In this document: one piece after another, positions 26,882-33,615 of the stretch | How positions within the stretch are numbered: position 1 is the first letter of the stretch | Layout of the letters: each line of letters opens with the position of its first letter | Assembly: GCA_036475545.1 (NCBI GenBank) | Contig: JAZGAE010000152.1 | Location: 1 to 34,536, forward strand | DNA: 34,536 nt | Direction: 5' to 3' | Source: JAZGAE01 sp036475545 | GTDB lineage: Bacteria > Pseudomonadota > Alphaproteobacteria > DATDPM01 | The notes under the pieces: generated by a model | Database searches by the model: none | Told to the model about the DNA's origin: nothing | The model's input: the letters and a program-made list of their open reading frames with translations, nothing else | Made by a program: the position numbers and the translations under genes

Positions 26882-27651
26882 GTTGCTATCGCCTTCTTGA
26901 TCTCGGCGATGGCCCTGGCCGGATTGAGGTCCTTGGGACAGGTCTTGGTGCAGTTCATGATGGTGTGGCAGCGGTAGAGCTTGAAGGAGTCTTCGAGCGC
27001 ATCGAGCCGCTGGTCCGCCGCCTCGTCGCGGGAATCCACGATCCAGCGGTAGGCTTGGAGCAGGGTCGCCGGCCCCAGGAAACGCTCCGGGTTCCACCAG
27101 TAGCTGGGGCAGGCGGTCGAGCAACACGCGCACAGGATGCACTCATAGAGCCCGTCGAGCCGGGCGCGGTCTGGAGGACTCTGCAGCCGCTCGCGCCCGT
27201 CCGCGGGCGCAGCCCCGGCCTTGAGCCACGGCTCGATCGCGGCGTACTGGGCATAGAACCCCTTGAGGTCGGGGACCAGGTCCTTGACCACCGGCATGTG
27301 CGGGAGGGGATAGACCTTCACCTCGCCCTTCACGTCGGCGATCAGGTGCAAGCAGGCGAGGGTGTTGGTGCCGTCGATGTTCATGGCGCACGACCCGCAG
27401 ATCCCCTCGCGGCACGAGCGCCTGAGCGCGAGCGTGCTGTCGATCTCGTCCTTGATCTTGAGGAGCGCGTCGAGGACCATCGGCCCGCAGGTCTCCAAGT
27501 CGACCTCGAAGCTGTCGAGCCGCGGGTTGCCGCCGCCGTCGGGATCCCAGCGGTAGAGCGCGAACGTCTTGGTCCGCGCCGCCCCCTCGGGGGCGGGCCA
27601 GGTCTTGCCGGGCTTGACCCGGGAGTCGCGCGGCAATGCGAATTCAACCAT
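26872..27651 (-). CDS. sdhB: Succinate dehydrogenase iron-sulfur subunit
   Basis: The 259-residue subunit relays electrons from FAD in SdhA to quinone through three clusters. Cluster ligands are visible: [2Fe-2S] C80, C85, C88 and C100 (CREGICGSC...LAC), [4Fe-4S] C171, C174 and C177 with C238, and [3Fe-4S] C181, C228 and C234. The quinone-site PSYWWNPERFLGPATLLQA is intact. The N-terminus (MVEFALPRDSRV) precedes a normal ferredoxin fold. It is the last gene of sdhC-sdhD-sdhA-sdhB, 52 bp after the sdhA stop. Length is normal for alphaproteobacteria. Confidence 0.97.
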   Translation of the reverse strand: MVEFALPRDSRVKPGKTWPAPEGAARTKTFALYRWDPDGGGNPRLDSFEVDLETCGPMVLDALLKIKDEIDSTLALRRSCREGICGSCAMNIDGTNTLACLHLIADVKGEVKVYPLPHMPVVKDLVPDLKGFYAQYAAIEPWLKAGAAPADGRERLQSPPDRARLDGLYECILCACCSTACPSYWWNPERFLGPATLLQAYRWIVDSRDEAADQRLDALEDSFKLYRCHTIMNCTKTCPKDLNPARAIAEIKKAIATRR

Positions 27652-27703
27652 CTCTCACGTCCGTGCCGTGTTTCCCCCGCGCTCGATCGCTCCGCCGCCG
27701 GGC

Positions 27704-29500
27704 TCAATACACCCGGGGCTTGGGCGGGAAGGCGGGCACCTCGTTGGTCAACGGCTGCAGGTGCACCGGCCGGTAGCCGATCGTGGGCGTGCCGTCCTCG
27801 CCCAGCCAGGCGACGCTGTGCCTGAGCCAGTTCTCGTCGTCGCGGTTGGGGTAGTCCTCGCGGGCGTGGGCGCCGCGGGACTCGGTACGGTTGGCGGCGC
27901 AGTGGAGGCTCACCACCGCCTGGTAGAGCAGGTTGTCGAGCTCGAGCGCTTCCACCAGGTCGCTGTTCCAGATCAAGGAGCGGTCGGCGACCTGCAAGTC
28001 GTCGCGCCGCGCCCAGGCCTCGCCGATGAGTTTCCTGCCCTCCTCGAGCTCCTTGCCGGTACGGAAGACGGCGCAGTTGTTCTGCATGACCCTCTGCATC
28101 TCGACTCTCAGGCGGGCCGTGCGCGTGCCCCCGTCGGCGAAGCGGAAGCGCTCCAGCCTCGAGAGCGCCGGCTCGGCGGCGGCCGCGGGCAACGGCCGGT
28201 GGCCCTCGCCGGGGACGATGAGCTCGGCGCAGCGCGTGGCCGCGGCGCGGCCGAAGACGACGAGATCGAGGAGCGAGTTGGAGCCCAGTCGGTTGGCCCC
28301 GTGGACCGAAACGCAGGCAGCCTCGCCGATGGACATGAGGCCGGGGACCACCGCGTCGGGCTCCCCGTCCCGCACGGTGACGGCCTCCGCGTACACGTTG
28401 GTCGGGATCCCGCCCATGTTGTAGTGCACGGTGGGAATCACCGGGATCGGCTCCTTGGTCACGTCGACGCCCGCGAAGATGCGGGCGGATTCCGTGATGC
28501 CGGGCAGGCGCTCTTCCATCATCTCGGGGTCGAGATGCTCCAGGTGCAGCTCGGCGTGGTCCCTCTCGGGCCCGACGCCGCGGCCCTCGCGCACCTCCAT
28601 GGTGATCGCACGGCTGACCACGTCGCGCGACGCCAGGTCCTTGGCCGAGGGGGCGTAGCGCTCCATGAAGCGCTCGCCCCGCGAGTTGGTGAGGTACCCG
28701 CCCTCGCCCCGCGCCCCCTCGGTGATGAGAACGCCGACGCCGTAGATGCCGGTGGGGTGGAACTGGATGAATTCCATGTCCTGAAGCGGCAGCCCGGCAC
28801 GCAGCACCATGGCGTTGCCGTCGCCGGTGCAGGTATGGGACGAGGTGCAGGAGAAATAGGTCCGCCCGTAGCCGCCGGTGGCGAGCACCGTCATGTGGGC
28901 GGTGAACCGGTGGATGGTGCCGTCGTCCAGGTTCCAGGCCACCACCCCCCGGCACGCGCCGTCCTCCATCATCAGGTCGATGGCGAAGTACTCGATGAAG
29001 AACTCGGCATGGTGTCTAAGCGACTGCTGGTAGAGCGTGTGCAAAATCGCGTGCCCGGTGCGGTCGGCGGCGGCGCAGGTGCGCTGCGCGATCCCTTCGC
29101 CGTAGTGGGTGGTCATGCCGCCGAAGGGGCGCTGGTAGATCCTGCCGTCCATGGTGCGCGAGAAGGGCACTCCGAGATGCTCGAGCTCGATGACCGCGGG
29201 AACCGCCTCGCGGCACATGTATTCGATGGCGTCCTGGTCGCCGAGCCAGTCCGAGCCCTTGACCGTGTCGTACATGTGCCAGCGCCAGTCGTCCTCGCCC
29301 ATGTTTCCCAGCGCCGCCGAGACGCCGCCCTGGGCGGCGACGGTGTGGCTCCGGGTGGGGAACACCTTGGTGACGCAGGCGGTCTTGAGCCCGGCCGCGG
29401 CCATGCCGAGGGTGGCCCTGAGCCCCGCGCCCCCCGCGCCCACGACCACGACGTCGTAGGCGTGATCGACGATCCGGTAGGCGTTGGTTCCCGCCGCCAT
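27704..29500 (-). CDS. sdhA: Succinate dehydrogenase flavoprotein subunit
   Basis: This 598-residue subunit oxidises succinate to fumarate with covalent FAD. Seen: FAD-binding DVVVVGAGGAGLRATLGMAAAG (16-37), the flavinylation His in PTRSHTVAAQGG (H52), substrate region QFHPTGIYGVGVLITEGARGEGG, the active-site Arg in DVVSRAITMEV, HYNMGGIPTN, and GANRLGSNSLLDLVVFGRAAA. C-terminal NRTESRGAHAREDYPNRDD is typical of SdhA. The ATG follows sdhD with a 6-bp gap and a GAAGG ribosome site. It is peripheral on the cytoplasmic face, bound to SdhB. All key residues are present. Confidence 0.98.
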   Translation of the reverse strand: MAAGTNAYRIVDHAYDVVVVGAGGAGLRATLGMAAAGLKTACVTKVFPTRSHTVAAQGGVSAALGNMGEDDWRWHMYDTVKGSDWLGDQDAIEYMCREAVPAVIELEHLGVPFSRTMDGRIYQRPFGGMTTHYGEGIAQRTCAAADRTGHAILHTLYQQSLRHHAEFFIEYFAIDLMMEDGACRGVVAWNLDDGTIHRFTAHMTVLATGGYGRTYFSCTSSHTCTGDGNAMVLRAGLPLQDMEFIQFHPTGIYGVGVLITEGARGEGGYLTNSRGERFMERYAPSAKDLASRDVVSRAITMEVREGRGVGPERDHAELHLEHLDPEMMEERLPGITESARIFAGVDVTKEPIPVIPTVHYNMGGIPTNVYAEAVTVRDGEPDAVVPGLMSIGEAACVSVHGANRLGSNSLLDLVVFGRAAATRCAELIVPGEGHRPLPAAAAEPALSRLERFRFADGGTRTARLRVEMQRVMQNNCAVFRTGKELEEGRKLIGEAWARRDDLQVADRSLIWNSDLVEALELDNLLYQAVVSLHCAANRTESRGAHAREDYPNRDDENWLRHSVAWLGEDGTPTIGYRPVHLQPLTNEVPAFPPKPRVY

Positions 29501-29506
29501 CGGCCT

Positions 29507-29875
29507 TCACGCCGAAACGGCGATGCTGAGCACCGCGAACACGCCGGCGGCGCCGAGCAGGACGCAAGCGAATCGCACGCACACCAGCGCGGCCCGTCGC
29601 GGCCCGGGGCCGTGTACGTAGTCGTCGATCACCACCTCCAGGCCGAGCATGGCGTGGTAGAAGGTGGCGACCAACGTCAGCACCATGAGGATGGCCACCG
29701 CCGGGGAGGCGAGCCAGGTCGTGACGGCTCCGTGGTCGGCGCCGACATGGCCGATGATCGCGGCCACGAACCAGAGCGACAGCGGGACCAGCGCGACCGC
29801 GGTGATCCGCTGCGCCCACCAGTGCGCCTGCCCGCCCTTGGTGGACGCGGCTCCGTGCTCGGCTGACCCGGTCAC
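29507..29875 (-). CDS. sdhD: Succinate dehydrogenase membrane anchor subunit D
   Basis: The 122-residue three-helix membrane anchor starts at GTG 29875, overlapping the sdhC stop by four bases (GTGA), so translation is coupled. Seen: HWWAQRITAVALVPLSLWF leading helix I, helix II ending with the heme-ligand His in TFYHAMLGLEVVIDDYVH (H74; Tyr86 matches the quinone-site Tyr), and helix III VCVRFACVLLGAAGVFAVL. Together with SdhC it binds heme b and ubiquinone. The longer open frame upstream of the GTG lies inside sdhC and is not coding. Length is normal. Confidence 0.95.
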   Translation of the reverse strand: MTGSAEHGAASTKGGQAHWWAQRITAVALVPLSLWFVAAIIGHVGADHGAVTTWLASPAVAILMVLTLVATFYHAMLGLEVVIDDYVHGPGPRRAALVCVRFACVLLGAAGVFAVLSIAVSA

Positions 29876-30270
29876 GATCCCGTCCACATCACGGTGTAGC
29901 CGGCGATCCAGGCCGCCACCGTGAGGGCGGCGGAGACCGCCACCACCGTCCAGCCGGATAGGTACGTGGTCTTCAGTTCGAACCCCAGGCCTGCGTCCCA
30001 GCAAAGGTGCCGGATCCCGTTGCACAGGTGATAAAAGAGCGCGAAGGACCAACCCAGCAGGAACAGGCGTCCCAGCCACGAGCCGATGAGCGCCTGAGCC
30101 GCGTCGAAGGCCGGCGGCCCGTTGGCCGCCGCCACGAGCCAATAGACGAGAAGCACGGCGCCGAGCGAGAGGAACACGCCGGTGATGCGGTGAAGGATCG
30201 AAAGAACCGAAGTGATCTGCGGTCGGTAAATCTGAAGGTGGGGCGAGAGGGGCCGGTGATCCGTGGTCAT
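29872..30270 (-). CDS. sdhC: Succinate dehydrogenase cytochrome b556 subunit
   Basis: The 132-residue anchor subunit starts MTTDHRPLSPHLQIYRPQ at ATG 30270, with GAGGA five bases upstream. Seen: the family signature RPLSPHLQIYRPQITSVLSI, SILHRITG (quinone-site Ser and Arg), helix I GVFLSLGAVLLVYWLV, and helix II with heme-ligand His in LFYHLCNGIRHLCWD (H81). The same frame stays open for 155 further codons upstream, running through the 30-bp repeats, but that part has no family similarity and is not used. It is the first gene of sdhCDAB. The promoter must lie in the long upstream region 30271-31454. Confidence 0.96.
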   Translation of the reverse strand: MTTDHRPLSPHLQIYRPQITSVLSILHRITGVFLSLGAVLLVYWLVAAANGPPAFDAAQALIGSWLGRLFLLGWSFALFYHLCNGIRHLCWDAGLGFELKTTYLSGWTVVAVSAALTVAAWIAGYTVMWTGS

Positions 30271-30550
30271 GAAGTCCTCGCGAGGGAAGGCTGACGTCCC
30301 GAATGGCGGCCGCGGTTGCCGCGAGCCTTGGTCGCCCGGCCGATCCTGTTTAGCCGTGCGCGAATCTTGAGTCAACGTTGCCCCGGCGCGCCGCCGAGGC
30401 CGCCGAGACGCCACGCCCGCCTGCATGAGAGCCCTGCGCCCGGCGTGTCTTCGGGCAGCGCCCGACCGGCGCGAACGGGCCTTGGGACACCCCGGCCGCG
30501 GCGAGTGTGGTGCCGCCGGGTCGCGGCCCCCAAAATCTTGTTGGCGCGAT

Positions 30551-30670
30551 CCTTTTCTTCGCCCGAAACGACAAAACGTGCCTTTTCTTCGCCTAAAACG
30601 ACAAAACGCGCCTTTTCTTCGCCCAAAACGACAAAACGTGCCTTTTCTTCGCCCGAAACGACAAGACGTG
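30551..30670. repeat. Four tandem 30-bp repeats
   Basis: Four head-to-tail copies occupy 30551-30580, 30581-30610, 30611-30640 and 30641-30670. Each begins CCTTTTCTTCGCC and contains AAACGACAA and a final CG-rich triplet, with one to three differences between copies. There are no spacers, so this is not a CRISPR array. Iteron-like spacing of 30 bp is close to three helical turns. The array sits 280-400 bp upstream of sdhC and immediately beside DnaA-box-like sites. Confidence 0.95.
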
Positions 30671-30790
30671 GAAAAAACTGTGGATAAGATGTGGAACGAT
30701 TGTGCGTATCCTTGCTTTTTATACACAGAAATTCTCACGAATATTTCATTTTATTATTGCACGGCACATTCAAACACGTCATTATTTGCC
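30671..30790. promoter_or_regulatory. AT-rich segment with two DnaA-box consensus sites
   Basis: TGTGGATAA (30679-30687) is the exact reverse complement of the DnaA box TTATCCACA. TTATACACA (30719-30727) matches TTATNCACA on the plus strand. Weaker GTGGAAAA-type matches lie at 30669-30676 and 30691-30698. The following 30728-30790 is strikingly AT-rich for this genome. With the adjacent four 30-bp repeats this resembles a replication origin: iterons, DnaA boxes, then an unwinding element. It could instead be the sdhCDAB control region. No dnaA, parAB, hemE or rep gene is in the window, so origin status is unproven. Confidence 0.45.
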
Positions 30791-30912
30791 CCGGCATTTG
30801 GAGGCAGTGGAGCGTGTCGGACGCCCATTGTCAAGAATCCTTCGGGGTTCGAGGCGTTTGGGGGTCCAGCGTTCCGGGGCGGTGTCGGTCCGGCGACGGG
30901 CAGCACCGTCCA

Positions 30913-31353
30913 AACCGGCGGCCGGTTGACCCTTCGGGGTAGGTCGGTTGTCGGGGGCGAGGTGGCGTTGCAGGCGCGCGCCGTCCGGCCCGGACTCCCT
31001 CCCGGCATCCTGTCGGTTCGCCCTCAGGAAGCCTCGGGGGTTTCCCAAGGCGGAGATCCCTCGCGGGATGGGCCGTCAGGTCGAGGCAAGGGGACTTGTT
31101 CGCAAGAAACCGAGCCGCGGCGGGCCAGAGGGAAATGCGGTCGGCGGCAAAGCCCCGCCGGGACGGCGGCCCGTTTAGGGTCGAGCCCATCCTCCGGCAG
31201 GTGTGTCTCTGCTGGGGCACGGTACCTGTTCGAAGGATGGTCGGGCCGCCCGTCTGCTTTCGATGCCAGGAGTCGGGCCGGCTCCGGAGGCGTCAGGAGT
31301 GCTCGTCCCGGGCGCGTTGTGCAGGTCGAGAGGTTTGCACACCTGACGCCTCC
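30913..31353 (+). ncRNA. Candidate structured RNA region of unknown family
   Basis: A gene-free GC-rich stretch contains a run of good inverted repeats. They are AACCGGC/GCCGGTT (30913-30927), ATCCC-TCGC-GGGAT (31056-31069), CTTG-TTCG-CAAG (31095-31106) and CGGCGGG/CCCGCCG (31118-31160). A nested pair follows: CCATCCT/AGGATGG (31187-31240) around CAGGT/ACCTG. The last is a 17-bp stem with one mismatch (31286-31302 with 31337-31353). A further hairpin and an intrinsic terminator on the plus strand follow by 31422, which sets the proposed strand. I do not recognise RNase P, tmRNA, SRP or 6S signatures. Some short stems are expected by chance in GC-rich DNA; the 17-bp and nested ones are the strongest. 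Confidence 0.4.
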
Positions 31354-31370
31354 TCTATTTAGCCTATAAT
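31343..31370 (+). promoter_or_regulatory. Sigma70-like promoter candidate
   Basis: A perfect TATAAT (31365-31370) lies 16 bp after CTGACG (31343-31348), which matches four of six bases of the -35 consensus. The -35 falls within the right arm of the 17-bp inverted repeat. Transcription would start near 31377 and meet the terminator at 31401-31422. Confidence 0.45.
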
Positions 31371-31376
31371 AACCTC

Positions 31377-31422
31377 CCCAACAACTACATTTTGTAGCTC
31401 GGGTCGGCCCGGCCCTTTTTTT
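31377..31422 (+). ncRNA. Candidate short RNA between promoter and terminator
   Basis: From the predicted start (~31377) the RNA would be about 46 nt: a C-rich 5' end, a small hairpin CTACA-TTT-TGTAG (31385-31397), then the terminator stem. It contains no reading frame. It could be a true small RNA or the 3' end of a longer transcript from the structured region. It ends 33 bp from the convergent mch stop. Confidence 0.35.
31401..31422 (+). terminator. Intrinsic terminator (plus strand)
   Basis: GGGTCG-GCC-CGGCCC (with one G-U pair) is followed directly by seven T residues at 31416-31422. The orientation shows that something is transcribed rightwards through this gene-free region. It does not serve mch, which ends from the other side. 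Confidence 0.65.
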
Positions 31423-31454
31423 GTGCTTACGGCGGGGTCCGCGCGGCGCCCCGG

Positions 31455-32534
31455 TCACCTCCGGCGGGGCATGAGCACGGTGTAGTCGAGATCCAGGACC
31501 ACCGCCGGGTGATACGTCCGCTTGCCGGCCTCGTCCTGCCCCTTGTCCGGGAAGTCCGCGCAGGCGTGGTCCTTGGCGGCGACGGTGCGCAGCCTCAGCG
31601 CGCCCACGTCCGCGCGGCCGGGGATCTCCATCTTCTCCGTCACCTCGGACCATGCGTAGATGGTGTCGCCGGCGAAGCTGGGCGCGGTGTGACGGCCGCC
31701 GTTGATGGCCGCAATCCGGAAGGCGTTCGCGAGCCCGTTGAAGGAGTGCGCCCGGGCCAGCGAAATGATGTGGCCGCCGTAGACGATGCGCCGCCCGAAG
31801 CGGCCGTGCTTCTCCACGTGCTGGTCGAAGTGGACCCGGGCCGTGTTCTGGTACAGCCGGGTCGCCATCATGTGCTCGGCCTCCTCGAACGTCATGCCGT
31901 CGAGGTGGTCGATCTTCTCGCCTGCCTCGTAATCCTCCCACAGGTGGGGCGAGCCCGCGAGCGCGGTGTCGTAGCCGGACAGGTCGAGCTCCTCGGGAAC
32001 CACGAGGTCGGCGACCGGCACCGATTCCGGAAGCTCCGGGATCACGGTCTCCGGGGTCGGCGCCTCCGGGTCCCGCTTGCGCACCATGACCCAGCGGAAG
32101 TACTCGAGCACCACTTCGTCGCGCTGGTTGTATCCGACCGACCGCACGTAGACGATTCCGGACTTGCGATCCGAGTTCTCCTTGAGCCCCACCACCCGAG
32201 AGCGCGAGCGGACCGTGTCCCCCGGGTAGACCGGCACGCCGAAGCGGCAGCCGGCGTAGCCCAGGTTGGCGATGGCGTTGAGCGAGATGTCGGGAACCGT
32301 CTTGCCGAGCACGAAGTGGAAGGTCAGCAAGTCGTCCACGGGCGCTTCCCGATAGCCGATGCTTTTCGCGAACTGGTCGGACGAATGCAAGACGAAGCGC
32401 GAGCCCGTGAGCGCGATGAACAGGGTGGCGTCGGCCTTGGTCACCGTGCGCGGCGTGGCGTGGATGATCTCCTGGCCGAGGGAGAAGTCCTCGAAGAAGT
32501 TTCCGACGACGGACTTGGGCGCGGCCCCCTTCAT
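31455..32534 (-). CDS. mch: Mesaconyl-CoA hydratase (beta-methylmalyl-CoA dehydratase)
   Basis: The 359-residue protein with two MaoC-like hot-dog halves interconverts mesaconyl-CoA and beta-methylmalyl-CoA in the ethylmalonyl-CoA pathway of acetyl-CoA assimilation. Seen: FFEDFSLGQEIIHATPRTVT, GKTVPDISLNAIANLGYAG, PGDTVRSRSRVVGLKEN, VLEYFRWVMVRKRD, GEKIDHLDGMTFEEAEHMMATRLYQNTA split by VHFD, GRRIVYGGHIISLARAHSFNGLANA, and SFAGDTIYAWSEV. The pattern matches Rhodobacter-type Mch, as I recall it, over its whole length, rather than generic MaoC enoyl-CoA hydratases. ATG 32534 follows GAGGA. No other gene of the pathway (ccr, ecm, mcd, mcl1) is in the window, so it is separated from partners or they lie elsewhere. 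Confidence 0.9.
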   Translation of the reverse strand: MKGAAPKSVVGNFFEDFSLGQEIIHATPRTVTKADATLFIALTGSRFVLHSSDQFAKSIGYREAPVDDLLTFHFVLGKTVPDISLNAIANLGYAGCRFGVPVYPGDTVRSRSRVVGLKENSDRKSGIVYVRSVGYNQRDEVVLEYFRWVMVRKRDPEAPTPETVIPELPESVPVADLVVPEELDLSGYDTALAGSPHLWEDYEAGEKIDHLDGMTFEEAEHMMATRLYQNTARVHFDQHVEKHGRFGRRIVYGGHIISLARAHSFNGLANAFRIAAINGGRHTAPSFAGDTIYAWSEVTEKMEIPGRADVGALRLRTVAAKDHACADFPDKGQDEAGKRTYHPAVVLDLDYTVLMPRRR

Positions 32535-32956
32535 CGCGCGACGTCCTCGATCGCCGCGGGCAACGCCGGGCTCGCCGCGGGACCACCGGCACGCAACGGC
32601 AACATCTTTATTCCTCCGCTCAACCGGTTGCGGCTACCATGCCGCCCGAAGCGGGGCAGAGAGTAGTGACAAAGGTCCGTCTGTGGCAAGCTGCCGATCG
32701 CGCAGCCGGAAAGGGGAACCACCGAGCGGCCGGGGTGGCTGTTGGGGAGGCTCCGCCGGAGGCCGCGGTCGGGTGGGGCCGCGCCGCCGCCGGCGCGATT
32801 GCGGACGCGAGGGTCTTTCGCGGTCCCGGCCGCCGGGTCGCGCCGGCTCCGGTGGGCGTCGGCGCGTCGAATGGAAATCGGCCGATGGTGGGTACCGGTA
32901 CCCTCTCTCATAATAAGACGGGACGTGTGACGCCCTTGGGTGATAGAGGGCACTAG
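32535..32956. other. Gene-free interval between mch and the LysE-family gene
   Basis: These 422 bp separate divergent starts and should hold both promoters. Visible items are a 12-bp palindrome GGTACCGGTACC (32891-32902), a CATAAT (32909-32914) that may be a -10 element for the rightward gene, and an inverted repeat CCCTCTCTCA/TGATAGAGGG (32901-32910 with 32941-32950). I see no convincing reading frame. Confidence 0.5.
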
Positions 32957-33568
32957 ATGCTGGAGGTGTTCATAAAGGGCCTCGCCGCCGGGCTGATCAT
33001 CGCCGCGCCGGTGGGCCCCGTCGGGGTGCTCTGCGTCCACCGCACCCTGGTCCACGGGCGCATCCACGGCCTGCTCTCGGGGCTCGGGGCGGCCACGGCC
33101 GACGCCGCTTTCGGCGCGGTGGCCGCTTTCGGCCTCACCGTCGTCGCCATGTTCCTGATCGAACACAACGACTGGGTGCGGCTCGGCGGCGGCGCCTTGC
33201 TGCTGGTGTTGGGGGCGAAGACCCTGCTCGCGCCCCGGCCGAACCCGGGCGACAACGACCAGCCCATGAGTCTCGGCGGCGACTGCCTGTCCACCTTCGT
33301 GCTGACGCTGACGAACCCGATGACGGTCCTCGCCTTCTTCGGGATCTTTGCCGCGCTCGGGATTTCCGCCGGCGCCAGCCTGACCGAGGCGAGCGTGCTG
33401 GTGCTGGGCGTCTTCTTGGGGTCCGAACTCTGGTGGGTGCTGCTTTCGACCGGCGTCGGCGTCTTCAGGCACGCGATAGAGTCGGTCTACCTGCGCTGGA
33501 TCCAGCTGGTGTCAGGGTCTTTGCTGCTCGGTTTCGGCATCGGCGTGCTCTTAAGCCTGGTGGCTTGA
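32957..33568 (+). CDS. LysE/RhtB-family amino-acid exporter
   Basis: The 203-residue integral membrane protein has about six hydrophobic helices. It starts MLEVFIKGLAAGLIIAAPVGPVGVLCVHRTL, carrying the family PVGPVG motif in the first helix, and has the conserved TLTNPMTVLAFFGIFAALG near residue 120. Members export amino acids or related small molecules; the substrate cannot be told. AGAGGG upstream is the ribosome site and lies inside the right arm of a 10-bp inverted repeat, so translation could be affected by leader structure. The gene stands alone and converges with asd, whose stop is 47 bp away. Confidence 0.9.
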   Translation: MLEVFIKGLAAGLIIAAPVGPVGVLCVHRTLVHGRIHGLLSGLGAATADAAFGAVAAFGLTVVAMFLIEHNDWVRLGGGALLLVLGAKTLLAPRPNPGDNDQPMSLGGDCLSTFVLTLTNPMTVLAFFGIFAALGISAGASLTEASVLVLGVFLGSELWWVLLSTGVGVFRHAIESVYLRWIQLVSGSLLLGFGIGVLLSLVA

Positions 33569-33615
33569 GCCGCCCCCGGGGCCAAGGCACCAGGCACCCG
33601 CCAACGACCGCGGCC

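Noticed and set aside
30551..30670. CRISPR array
   Set aside because: The 30-bp units are directly adjacent with no spacers, only four copies, and no cas genes.
30271..30738. 155-residue N-terminal extension of SdhC running through the 30-bp repeats
   Set aside because: ATG 30270 has a strong GAGGA and begins at the conserved SdhC N-terminus; the extension is repetitive Arg-rich sequence.
30425..31369. 314-codon plus-strand frame through the repeats and the gene-free region
   Set aside because: The frame stays open because the repeat unit is a multiple of three; the rest is low-complexity, with no ribosome site and no domain-like pattern.
30780..31422. RNase P RNA, tmRNA, SRP RNA or 6S RNA
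   Set aside because: I looked for the conserved GAGGAAAGTCC, tag-peptide, GGAAGGAAGCA and similar signatures and found none.
31024..32592. 522-codon minus-strand frame overlapping mch
   Set aside because: Out-of-phase shadow of mch; the mch frame matches mesaconyl-CoA hydratase over its full length.
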